Shown: positions 18,625-26,538 of the stretch, piece after piece
Layout of the letters: every line of letters begins with the position of its first letter
Numbering within the stretch: position 1 is the first letter of the stretch
Assembly: GCA_038110465.1 (NCBI GenBank)
Contig: JAYNJU010000006.1
Span: 1-62,108 of the forward strand
Direction of reading: 5' to 3'
Origin: Marisimplicoccus sp038110465
GTDB lineage: Bacteria > Bacteroidota > Bacteroidia > Flavobacteriales > Flavobacteriaceae
DNA: 62,108 bases
Program-made: the position numbers and the translations under genes
The notes under the pieces: generated by a model
What the model was told of the DNA's origin: nothing
The model's database searches: none
What the model saw: only the letters and a program-made list of their open reading frames with translations

Positions 18625-18798
18625 ATGAAAAAGCTTTTATTACTTTTCTCACTTTTATTAATCTTTATATCATGTGAGAAAGAAGATGATGAGAAATATT
18701 CTCATGACTGTGAAGAAAATTACAGTGAAGAAAGTTATTATGATTCAGACGATAATTATACTGATTCAGATGATTATTATGAAGGTTGTGATGATTAA
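18625..18798 (+). CDS. Tiny acidic lipoprotein, unknown function
   Basis: A 57-residue protein with a clear lipoprotein signal: MKKLLLLFSLLLIFISC, lipobox cysteine at residue 17. The remaining 40 residues are almost all Asp, Glu, Ser and Tyr, with two further cysteines (C29 and C55). No domain is recognised. The strongly negative mature peptide could bind cations or a basic partner at the outer membrane; this is inference. The gene stands alone, with its own upstream inverted repeat and a strong terminator 40 bases downstream. The signal peptide plus an uninterrupted frame make it a likely real gene. Confidence 0.65.
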   Translation: MKKLLLLFSLLLIFISCEKEDDEKYSHDCEENYSEESYYDSDDNYTDSDDYYEGCDD

Positions 18799-18837
18799 TT
18801 TATATTAATTACTTAATATTTATTATTTACAAACTTT

Positions 18838-18870
18838 AAAAAACCCTCTATTCATTTAGAGGGTTTTTTT
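18838..18870. terminator. Strong intrinsic terminator (bidirectional)
   Basis: Stem AAAAAACCCTCTA / TAGAGGGTTTTTT (13 bp) with a 6-base loop TTCATT, followed by a T run. It ends the small lipoprotein transcript and insulates the glycosyltransferase gene whose ATG is at 18882. Confidence 0.85.
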
Positions 18871-18881
18871 ACTTTAGAGTA

Positions 18882-20165
18882 ATGAAGAGTATTTTAATAA
18901 TAAGTTATTATTGGCCACCATCTGGTGGTTCTGGTGTTCAAAGGTGGATGTACTTTTCAAAGTATCTGAAAGAATTAGGCTATAATCCTATAATTATTAC
19001 AGTAGATCCAAAATATGCTTCTTATAGTTCTATTGATTTTAGTCTAATTAAAGAAGTAAAAAATATAGAGGTACACAAAACTAAAAGTCTTGAAATTCTT
19101 AAATTATACTCATTATTTAAATCAAAAAATAATTCAAAAAACTACCCCCAATCATATATACCTAATAAATCAATCTTTGACAAACTGACATCCTTTATTA
19201 GAGTTAACTTTATGATACCTGATGCAAGAGTAGGATGGAATAAGTTTGCTTTTAATAAAGCAAAAGAAATAATTATTAAAAATAATATTCACTATTTGAT
19301 CACTACAGGTCCACCTCATTCTTCTCATTTAGTAGGTTTAAAAATTAAAAAGAAATTTGATATTAATTGGATAGTTGATTTCAGAGACCCTTGGTCTGAA
19401 ATATTTTATACTAAGAATCAATTTAAATTTAAAATATCAAAAAAAATTGATCAAAGTCTTGAAAGAAAAGTTCTTAATTCTGCTGATAAAATTATTACTA
19501 CAGTTGGAGAAAAATATCATGAAATTTTACAGAATAAAATTACTGAAAAGAAAAATATTCATGGAATTTATAATGGTTATGACAAAATAAATTTTGATAA
19601 AATAGAAGCAATAGAAACCTCCTATTATAACATTGTTTTTTGTGGAGTTTTGTCAAAAAATCATAACTATAAATTATTTAAGAAAGTAATAGATAAACTA
19701 AGTCCAAAAGAAAATAATCTAAATATGAGATTTAGTATTGCAGGTAAAATAGATCTAGATGTTAAAAAGTTATTTTCAAGCAAAATTATAACTGAGTATA
19801 AAGGGTACCTAGAACATAATGAATCAATAAGTTTAATGAAGTCTTCTCATTTACTTATAAATTTCAACTATATTCAAACTGAAGAAACTGATATGGTTTC
19901 AGGAAAATTAATTGAATACGTTGCCAGTGGATCACCTGTAATTAACTTCTCTAATTTTAGTGAAGAATCTAAATCAATTTTAATGAATTCAAAAAAATCA
20001 TTTAATGCAAATAATAATGATTTTGATAAGGTATATAATTTTATTAATAAAGAATATAATCTTTGGCTGGTAGGAAAGTTAAAAAAGGATTTAACTATTT
20101 CCCTAGATCATTTATCAAGAGAAAATTTAACAAAAAAATTAGTTGAGGTTATAAAAAGTATTTAA
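18882..20165 (+). CDS. Glycosyltransferase (GT4-like, GT-B fold)
   Basis: A 427-residue cytoplasmic glycosyltransferase. The start ILIISYYWPPSGGSGVQRW is the usual opening of GT-B enzymes with a glycine-rich acceptor-side loop. DFRDPWSE near residue 165 and a C-terminal half with SGKLIEYVASGSPVINFS (donor nucleotide-sugar binding) follow. It probably adds a sugar during surface polysaccharide or glycolipid synthesis; donor and acceptor cannot be told. No other polysaccharide genes are next to it. Its 3' end overlaps nadD by 4 bases tail to tail. Confidence 0.82.
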   Translation: MKSILIISYYWPPSGGSGVQRWMYFSKYLKELGYNPIIITVDPKYASYSSIDFSLIKEVKNIEVHKTKSLEILKLYSLFKSKNNSKNYPQSYIPNKSIFDKLTSFIRVNFMIPDARVGWNKFAFNKAKEIIIKNNIHYLITTGPPHSSHLVGLKIKKKFDINWIVDFRDPWSEIFYTKNQFKFKISKKIDQSLERKVLNSADKIITTVGEKYHEILQNKITEKKNIHGIYNGYDKINFDKIEAIETSYYNIVFCGVLSKNHNYKLFKKVIDKLSPKENNLNMRFSIAGKIDLDVKKLFSSKIITEYKGYLEHNESISLMKSSHLLINFNYIQTEETDMVSGKLIEYVASGSPVINFSNFSEESKSILMNSKKSFNANNNDFDKVYNFINKEYNLWLVGKLKKDLTISLDHLSRENLTKKLVEVIKSI

Positions 20166-20734
20166 GTCTTAGATTTAATGAAATCAATTACTTCAGAAGG
20201 AACTAGATGATTAATCTGTTTTTTTTCCTTAAGATAATTTCTGATGAGACTACTTGAAATCTTAATCTTGGGGGCATCCACAAATTTTATTTTTGTGTTT
20301 TTTAAAATTTCATCAGGAATTCTATGATCCGTATCTCTTGGATAAACATAAATATCAGCAATCTCAATTATTTCTTTATAGTTCTTCCATTTATTGAAAC
20401 CAATTAAATTATCCTCACCAATTAAAAGAATTAAATTATTATTCTTGTGTCTCTTTTTAAATTCTTTTAATGTATCTATTGTAAAATTTGGCTTTGACAT
20501 TTTAAATTCAATATCAGAAACCCTAACGTTTTTAAAATTTTTAAAGACTTTAATGGCCAAATCTAATCTCTCAATATCATTAATGAAAGTATCTTCAAGT
20601 TTAAAAGGACTTTGAGGGCTGATTACTACAAGTACCTCATCTAATTCTGGCAAACTTGAGAAGTACTTTGCCAAAGTAACATGACCATTATGAATTGGAT
20701 TAAAAGTTCCTAGATATAAACCAATATTACTCAT
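20162..20734 (-). CDS. nadD: Nicotinate-nucleotide adenylyltransferase
   Basis: A 190-residue nucleotidyltransferase that joins nicotinate mononucleotide and ATP in NAD synthesis. The N-terminal GTFNPIHNGH motif (T/HxGH type) and the C-terminal SSSLIRNYL motif (ISSTxxR type) are both present. The length is normal. It overlaps gmk by 8 bases and is the last gene of the minus-strand run that begins in the sugar locus. Confidence 0.93.
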   Translation of the reverse strand: MSNIGLYLGTFNPIHNGHVTLAKYFSSLPELDEVLVVISPQSPFKLEDTFINDIERLDLAIKVFKNFKNVRVSDIEFKMSKPNFTIDTLKEFKKRHKNNNLILLIGEDNLIGFNKWKNYKEIIEIADIYVYPRDTDHRIPDEILKNTKIKFVDAPKIKISSSLIRNYLKEKKQINHLVPSEVIDFIKSKT

Positions 20735-21299
20735 TATTTAAAAATTCATCAACAATTTTTGATGCTAAGGATTTTGATCCTTCTAAATCACTATTTATAA
20801 TAATTTTATCAAAAAAAGATGCATAGTCAAGCTCTTTTTCAGCCTTTTCTATTCTTCGTTTAATTTCTTTCTCATCAATATCTCCTCGATTAATTAGTCT
20901 TGCCTTCAAAGTTTCTAAACTTGGAGGCATTACAAAAATGGAAATAGTATTTTTTGAATACATTTTTTTAATATTAACCCCACCAACAACATCTATGTCA
21001 AATATTGCAACTTTGTTATTATCCCATATTTTCTCTAACTCTGATTTTAATGTACCATAAAAAATTCCATCATAAACTTCTTCATATTCTATGAAATCAT
21101 TGTTTTCGATTTTCTTTTTAAAATCTTCTTTATCTATAAAATGATAATCTACTCCATCTACCTCATTTCCTCGAGGTTTTCTTGAAGTAGCAGAAATTGA
21201 AAATGATACGTTTTTATTTTGAGAAAGAATATGTTTTACAAGCGTAGTCTTCCCTGCTCCTGAAGGTGCTGAAAAGACTATCAGCTTATTTCTTAACAT
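20727..21299 (-). CDS. gmk: Guanylate kinase
   Basis: A 190-residue kinase that converts GMP to GDP. The P-loop SAPSGAGKTT (residues 10-19), the SRKPRGNEVDGVDYHF GMP-binding segment and the lid region RGDIDEKEIKRRIEKAEKE are all present. It begins 12 bases after the DUF1080 gene and overlaps nadD by 8 bases. In related flavobacteria a yicC-type gene usually precedes gmk; here the sugar-locus gene does. Confidence 0.94.
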   Translation of the reverse strand: MLRNKLIVFSAPSGAGKTTLVKHILSQNKNVSFSISATSRKPRGNEVDGVDYHFIDKEDFKKKIENNDFIEYEEVYDGIFYGTLKSELEKIWDNNKVAIFDIDVVGGVNIKKMYSKNTISIFVMPPSLETLKARLINRGDIDEKEIKRRIEKAEKELDYASFFDKIIINSDLEGSKSLASKIVDEFLNNE

Positions 21300-21311
21300 A
21301 CTCTATATTAA

Positions 21312-22046
21312 TTAAAGCTCTTTAATTTTAATATTTCTAAATCTAACACTATATCCATGATCCTGAAGGCCAATTTTTCCAGTTTTAAATTTTCCAAAAA
21401 AAGGTGCATAAGTAAAATATGGATGATCAGGCTTCAAATCTTCATAATATTCATCACTACTAAACTTAGATCTAGAGACCATTTCTTCCCATTCTGGGCC
21501 ATACAATGGAAAAGAGTATACAAAATTACCATTAAAGGTAATTGACCCTATATTTTTTTTATGATCTATTTTAAGGAGAAGATGATTCCACTCTCCGAAT
21601 GGATTATACTTTACACTTCCTATTGGTTTTAAGTCATATAGTGCAGGAGCTTTATGATATCTTGTAGTTGGTCCACCAATAAAATTTCTATTATCAAGAA
21701 TTTGAATTTCTGGCCCTGTCTTCCAAGCATCGAGCACCTCAGGAATTTCCACTACCTTAAAAAATACTCCACTGTTTCCTCCCTTAGGAATTTTCCATTC
21801 AAGTGATAGTTCAAAGTCAGTGTATGATTTATCAGTTACTATATCATTTCCGCCCCCTCTATTATCATCATTTGAATTTAGTACAAGTTCGCCATTTTCG
21901 ACATACCAATCTCCAGTTAAGTTATCACTATTGTATAGATGCCAACCATTTAATGTTTCTCCATCAAACAAGTATGTCCACTCTTTATCTTGAGAATAAC
22001 TTAGGCTAAAAAATAACACAAGTGTAAGTAAATATATTTTTTTCAT
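21312..22046 (-). CDS. Secreted DUF1080 protein (3-keto-disaccharide hydrolase domain)
   Basis: A 244-residue protein with a signal peptide (MKKIYLLTLVLFFSLSYSQ). A single DUF1080 concanavalin-like jelly roll follows: LFDGETLNGWHLYN, GDWYVENGELVL, FELSLEWKIPKGGNSGVFFKV, GPEIQILDN, WNHLLLKID and a terminal GKIGLQDHGYSVRFRNIKIK. Members of this family cleave 3-ketoglycosides made by glucoside 3-dehydrogenases. Location after the Gfo/Idh and isomerase genes, and opposite a GMC dehydrogenase, fits that job. The mature protein should be periplasmic; the substrate is unknown. Confidence 0.85.
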   Translation of the reverse strand: MKKIYLLTLVLFFSLSYSQDKEWTYLFDGETLNGWHLYNSDNLTGDWYVENGELVLNSNDDNRGGGNDIVTDKSYTDFELSLEWKIPKGGNSGVFFKVVEIPEVLDAWKTGPEIQILDNRNFIGGPTTRYHKAPALYDLKPIGSVKYNPFGEWNHLLLKIDHKKNIGSITFNGNFVYSFPLYGPEWEEMVSRSKFSSDEYYEDLKPDHPYFTYAPFFGKFKTGKIGLQDHGYSVRFRNIKIKEL

Positions 22047-22062
22047 GATTTTATTTTTAGAA

Positions 22063-23118
22063 TTATAAGTTTAAAATATTTTTAAGATCATCTTCATTTA
22101 CATCACCACCAGCAAAATCATCAAATTTTTTATCAGTACAATTTATTATTAAATCTTTAATAAACTTTGCACCTTCAATTGCGCCTTGCTCAGGACTTTT
22201 AATACAACACTCCCATTCCATTACAGCCCAAACATCACATCCATATTGAGTAAGCTTTGAAAAAATAGTTTTAAAATCTATTTGCCCATCACCTAATGAT
22301 CTATATCTTCCTGCTCTATCAGCCCAATCTAAATATCCACCAAAAGCACCTTTTTTACCGTTAGGATTAAACTCAGCATCCTTGACATGAAATGATTTTA
22401 TAAACTCATGATAATGATCTATATATGTTATGTAATCAAGCTGTTGAAGTATAAAATGACTTGGATCATAAAGTATATTTACTCTTTTGTGATTATTTGT
22501 AGCTTCAAGAAATCTTTCAAAAGTAATTCCATCATGAAGATCTTCTCCCGGATGTATTTCATAACATACATCTACCCCATTTTCATCAAACACATCCAAA
22601 ATTGGGATCCATCTTTTTGCGAGCTCCTTAAAACCCATTTCTACAAGACCTTTTGGAGCTTGAGGCCATGGATGCCATGTATGCCATAATAAAGCTCCCG
22701 AAAAAGTTGCATGCGCTTTAATACCTAGTCTTCTACTTGCAATTGCAGCTTTTTTGACAGTTTGTATTGCCCACTCTGTCCTTTCTTTAGGGTTCTTTTT
22801 AAGATTATCAGGAGCAAAATTATCAAACATTAGATCATATGCTGGATGGACAGCAACAAGTTGACCTTGAAGATGAGTCGATAATTCTGTTATTTCAAGA
22901 CCATAAGACCTTACTTTTCCATGAAGTTCATCACAGTAGTCTTGGCTTTCTGCAGCTTTATCTAAATCAATTAAAAAGGTTTCCCAAGTTGGAATTTGTA
23001 TACCCTTATACCCTAAATCAGATGCCCACTTACACATTCCATCAAGTGTATTGAAAGGAGCTTTCTTGTCAACAAACTGTGCTAGAAAAACTGCTGGTCC
23101 TTTAATTGTTTTCATCAA
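22063..23118 (-). CDS. Sugar phosphate isomerase/epimerase (xylose-isomerase-like TIM barrel)
   Basis: A 351-residue cytoplasmic TIM-barrel protein with no signal peptide. Typical features are LGYKGIQIPTWE near residue 40, CYEIHPGEDLHDG (barrel metal ligands E and H), NILYDPSHF, FHVKDAEF and WAVMEWECC, giving the Glu/Asp/His metal site of the AP-endonuclease-2 fold. It probably isomerises, epimerises or eliminates across a keto-sugar. It lies between the Gfo/Idh gene (6 bases) and the DUF1080 gene (16 bases), so it should be part of the same operon. The reaction cannot be fixed from sequence. Confidence 0.85.
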   Translation of the reverse strand: MMKTIKGPAVFLAQFVDKKAPFNTLDGMCKWASDLGYKGIQIPTWETFLIDLDKAAESQDYCDELHGKVRSYGLEITELSTHLQGQLVAVHPAYDLMFDNFAPDNLKKNPKERTEWAIQTVKKAAIASRRLGIKAHATFSGALLWHTWHPWPQAPKGLVEMGFKELAKRWIPILDVFDENGVDVCYEIHPGEDLHDGITFERFLEATNNHKRVNILYDPSHFILQQLDYITYIDHYHEFIKSFHVKDAEFNPNGKKGAFGGYLDWADRAGRYRSLGDGQIDFKTIFSKLTQYGCDVWAVMEWECCIKSPEQGAIEGAKFIKDLIINCTDKKFDDFAGGDVNEDDLKNILNL

Positions 23119-23124
23119 ATAATA

Positions 23125-24258
23125 TTAAAGTTTTACCCAAGTATTACCATTTTTATGAGACTCAACTGCTTTTTCAATAAAAAGCATACCTCTCAAACCA
23201 TCATTTAGAGTTGGAAATTCACCTTCAAATTCTTTATTTCCGTTAATTTCTCTAGCAACACCATAATAAATGTTTGCCATTGAATCAAACATTCCTTCTG
23301 GATGACCAGGAGGTAATTTACTTGATAATTTAGCAAAATCTGTATTGTATTCATGCCCAGGTTTTAAAATCTGTAATGGATTATCTTCACTTAAATAATA
23401 GAGATAATTTGGATTTTGCTGCTCCCACTTAAGACCACCTTTTCTTCCATAAATAGCAACTGTAAAGTTATTTTCTTCACCAGTAGCTATTTGACTTGCT
23501 CTTATCACTCCTTTTATTTTATCCGAAAATCGGATAAGAATTGTTCCATCAACATCCATAGAGTTGTCATCATAAACATAGTTTAAGTCTGATAGTAATT
23601 CATTTACTTCCATTCCAGTTACATACTCTAACATATCAAAAGCATGTGTACCAATATCACCTATACAACAACTTATTCCAGATTTTTCAGGTTGTAATCT
23701 CCAAGTCTCTGATCTTTTAGACTTATTATGTATTATTGGGTTAATCCAACCTTGGTAATATTGAAGATCAACTCTTTGAACATCACCAATTACTCCAGAG
23801 GATATCATCTCTTTCATTTGCCTTATCATTGGATATCCTGTATAGGTATATGTAACAGCAAATGTGAGATTTTTTGATTTATATATTCTTTCTAAGTCTT
23901 TAGCCTCTTCATATGTTGTAGTCATTGGTTTTTCACAAATTACATTGAAGTTATTCTCCAATAATTTTTTTGCCATTGGATAATGTAAAAAGTTTGGTGT
24001 TAAAATTGATACAACTTGCATCCTTTCATTTTCTTCTAGCTTTAACTCCTCTTCAATCATTTTCTCAAAATCTTCATAAACTCTATTTTCATTTAATCCA
24101 ATTTCTTTTGCAAACTTTATGTTTTCCGAATAATCAGGATTGAAAACTCCACCAATTATTTTATAACTATCATGCATAGAAGATGCAATTCTATGAACAA
24201 TTCCAATTAAAGAATCTCCACCACCACCTAAAATCCCAAGTCTAATTTTATTTTTCAA
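23125..24258 (-). CDS. Gfo/Idh/MocA-family oxidoreductase
   Basis: A 377-residue NAD(P)-dependent dehydrogenase. The N-terminal Rossmann fold has LGILGGGGDSLIG, and the catalytic lysine segment is CEKPMTTTYEEA. The C-terminal domain contains GDIGTHAFDMLEYVTG with the likely catalytic histidine. The enzyme has no signal and is cytoplasmic. It would oxidise or reduce a keto-sugar produced by the neighbouring enzymes. The 5' end overlaps the MFS gene by 11 bases, and the TIM-barrel gene follows. Confidence 0.88.
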   Translation of the reverse strand: MKNKIRLGILGGGGDSLIGIVHRIASSMHDSYKIIGGVFNPDYSENIKFAKEIGLNENRVYEDFEKMIEEELKLEENERMQVVSILTPNFLHYPMAKKLLENNFNVICEKPMTTTYEEAKDLERIYKSKNLTFAVTYTYTGYPMIRQMKEMISSGVIGDVQRVDLQYYQGWINPIIHNKSKRSETWRLQPEKSGISCCIGDIGTHAFDMLEYVTGMEVNELLSDLNYVYDDNSMDVDGTILIRFSDKIKGVIRASQIATGEENNFTVAIYGRKGGLKWEQQNPNYLYYLSEDNPLQILKPGHEYNTDFAKLSSKLPPGHPEGMFDSMANIYYGVAREINGNKEFEGEFPTLNDGLRGMLFIEKAVESHKNGNTWVKL

Positions 24259-25456
24259 CTTCGATTTTTTCGTTTTTAAATGTTACTATAAAAATCACAA
24301 GAACAACTGCAGCGAATATTGCAGGATATGTCCAAATTTGATTCCAGTCATGTCCAGAATCAATAGCAAATTGGTCTGTAATTCTGCCAGCAAGCCTAAA
24401 CCCTATTAGCATACCTATACCATATGTTGCAAGTGCAATTAGACCCTGAGCAGCACTTTTATATTTTTCTCCAGCTTTAAAATCAGTATAAATTTGACCT
24501 GACACAAAAAAGAAGTCATAACAAATCCCATGTAGAACAATACCAAATATTAACATCCAGATATTTGAGCCGGTATCACCAAAAGCAAATAAGACATATC
24601 TTAAACTCCATGCAAACATTCCAAGTATTAAAGTTTTTTTAATGCCATATTTATTTAAAAATATAGGAAGTAGAAGTATAAATAAAGCTTCTGATATTTG
24701 TCCTAATGTCATAACTCCGGCTGCATTTGCCATTCCTAATTCATTTAAAAATAGATTTGCATCTTGATAGTAAAATGCTAATGGAATACAAATTAGAATT
24801 GATGAAATAAAAAAGATTAAATATCTAGTATCTTTCAAAAGTTTTAAAGCATCAAGACCTAAAATTTCTCTTAAACTTGGACTCTCGTTTTTAGCTTTAG
24901 GTGGAGTTTTTGGTAGTAAAAAACTAAAGAATCCTAAAGTTACTGATACTATTGCAGAAAGATAAAATGTATATTCTAATGTTTGACTTGCTTCCCAACC
25001 TACGCCATAACTAATTACAAGACCTGCAACTATCCAACCAACTGTTCCCCAAACTCTAATTTTTGGGAATTCTTTTGATGGGTCTGACATTTGTCTGAAT
25101 GCAATTGAATTGACTAATGCAAGTGTTGGCATATACAAAATCATATAAATTAATATGTATGGATAGAAGGAATCAAATCCAAGAGCTATTGAACACATAA
25201 ATAGGAGCCCCCCTCCAATGATATGAATCAATGCAAGGATTTTTTCAGCATCAAAATATCTATCAGCTATTAACCCTATAATAAAAGGTGCAATTATTGC
25301 ACCCCAAGACTGAGTCTCATATGCTAAAGCAATTTCTCCACCAGAAGCACTAAATGCTTGTGATAAAAAAGTCCCCATTGTTACAAACCAACATCCCCAA
25401 ATAAAAAATTCAAGGAACATCATTACGCTAAGCTTAAGATTAATTGATTTATTCAT
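24248..25456 (-). CDS. MFS transporter, nucleoside:H+ symporter-like
   Basis: A 402-residue inner-membrane carrier with about twelve helices. Landmarks of the NupG/XapB-like group are MMFLEFFIWGCWFVTMGTFL at the start, IAPFIIGLIADRYF (the cytoplasmic loop 2 motif) and FPKIRVWGTVGWIVAG before TM5. In this context the cargo is more likely a sugar or keto-sugar than a nucleoside, as such carriers are often found with Gfo/Idh genes in Bacteroidetes; that is inference. It is 2 bases from the upstream isomerase gene and overlaps the oxidoreductase gene by 11 bases. Confidence 0.85.
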   Translation of the reverse strand: MNKSINLKLSVMMFLEFFIWGCWFVTMGTFLSQAFSASGGEIALAYETQSWGAIIAPFIIGLIADRYFDAEKILALIHIIGGGLLFMCSIALGFDSFYPYILIYMILYMPTLALVNSIAFRQMSDPSKEFPKIRVWGTVGWIVAGLVISYGVGWEASQTLEYTFYLSAIVSVTLGFFSFLLPKTPPKAKNESPSLREILGLDALKLLKDTRYLIFFISSILICIPLAFYYQDANLFLNELGMANAAGVMTLGQISEALFILLLPIFLNKYGIKKTLILGMFAWSLRYVLFAFGDTGSNIWMLIFGIVLHGICYDFFFVSGQIYTDFKAGEKYKSAAQGLIALATYGIGMLIGFRLAGRITDQFAIDSGHDWNQIWTYPAIFAAVVLVIFIVTFKNEKIEVEK

Positions 25457-25458
25457 TT

Positions 25459-26412
25459 TTATGAAATTGATTGTCCAACTTTAATTAATAGATCTCTAGT
25501 AGCTAGAATACCATCTTCTTCAGATAATCTTTCACCTTCATATTCAACGCCTATATATCCTGTATAGCCAAACCCTTTTACTATTTCTAGCATTTTAGTA
25601 TAATCAATAGTTTTTTCAAATCCATTTTCATCAAAATCATTAGATTTAGCACTTACTGCAAAAGCCTTTGGCATCATTTCTTCAACTCCTTGATAGAAAT
25701 CATAGAGAGTCTCACATGATCCATCAAAAACAGATCCGTATCCTTCATCTGCCATACAAAAGTTTCCAAAATCAGGAAGAGTACCAACATTATCTAATTC
25801 TACTCCATTAATTACTTTCATTAACTCTGGAATATTTGATGTAATTCTACCATGATTTTCAACAGTGACTTTTACTCCAGTTCCCTGAGCATACTCACCA
25901 AGTCTTGATAAACTATCAATAGATAAATCTCTCCAAGTGCTTACATCCTTAGAACCATATAAATTTAACCTAATTGCAGAGCAATTCATTTCAGCAGCTG
26001 TATCAATCCATAGTTTATGATTATCAACTGATAGCATTCTTTCACCTTCATCTTCCGCTGCTAGATCTCCTTCTGAATCAATCATTATTAATACATTTTC
26101 AACTCCGTTATCATTAGCAAGCTGATTATTTTTTTCTATAAAGGATTTTATATTGGATTTCTTATCATCACTTTTCATTACATCATCATATAGAGCATTT
26201 ACATACTCAATACCTGAAAATCCTAATTCTTTAGCTTTCTCAGCAAATAGATATGGTGACATTTCTCCACTCTGAATGGCTTTGTGTAGCGACCATTGAG
26301 CAAGAGAAAGTTTAAAAAATATTTCTTTTTGAGACTGACAAGACATATAACCAAGTGAAGAGATTCCAATAACACCTGTAGAAGCCAGCTTAATAAATTC
26401 TTTCCTTTTCAT
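25459..26412 (-). CDS. Exported TIM-barrel sugar isomerase/epimerase (hydroxypyruvate isomerase-like), lipoprotein
   Basis: A 317-residue protein. The N-terminus MKRKEFIKLASTGVIGISS reads as a signal of Tat-like form (KRKEF rather than RR) leading to a lipobox-like YMSC, so the mature protein is probably exported and lipid-anchored. The AP-endonuclease-2-type barrel follows (SLAQWSLHKAI, GFSGIEYVNALYDD, VTVENHGR, LPDFGNF, IGVEYEG). It is a second, extracytoplasmic isomerase beside the cytoplasmic one, and the first gene of the five-gene sugar operon, divergent from the GMC dehydrogenase gene across 126 bases. Confidence 0.85.
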   Translation of the reverse strand: MKRKEFIKLASTGVIGISSLGYMSCQSQKEIFFKLSLAQWSLHKAIQSGEMSPYLFAEKAKELGFSGIEYVNALYDDVMKSDDKKSNIKSFIEKNNQLANDNGVENVLIMIDSEGDLAAEDEGERMLSVDNHKLWIDTAAEMNCSAIRLNLYGSKDVSTWRDLSIDSLSRLGEYAQGTGVKVTVENHGRITSNIPELMKVINGVELDNVGTLPDFGNFCMADEGYGSVFDGSCETLYDFYQGVEEMMPKAFAVSAKSNDFDENGFEKTIDYTKMLEIVKGFGYTGYIGVEYEGERLSEEDGILATRDLLIKVGQSIS

Positions 26413-26538
26413 ATTAATTGGGTTTTATTTCTATAAATGTAAAAATTAAAATAAATAATTGCCATTTAATTTTTTTAATGTTTAAATTGTTGAATAAAGG
26501 TTAAACTTTTATATAAAATATTTGTCTAAATATAAATT

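Noticed and set aside
22408..23054. Plus-strand frames opposite the TIM-barrel isomerase gene
   Set aside because: Low-complexity shadows of a conserved coding gene, without start signals.
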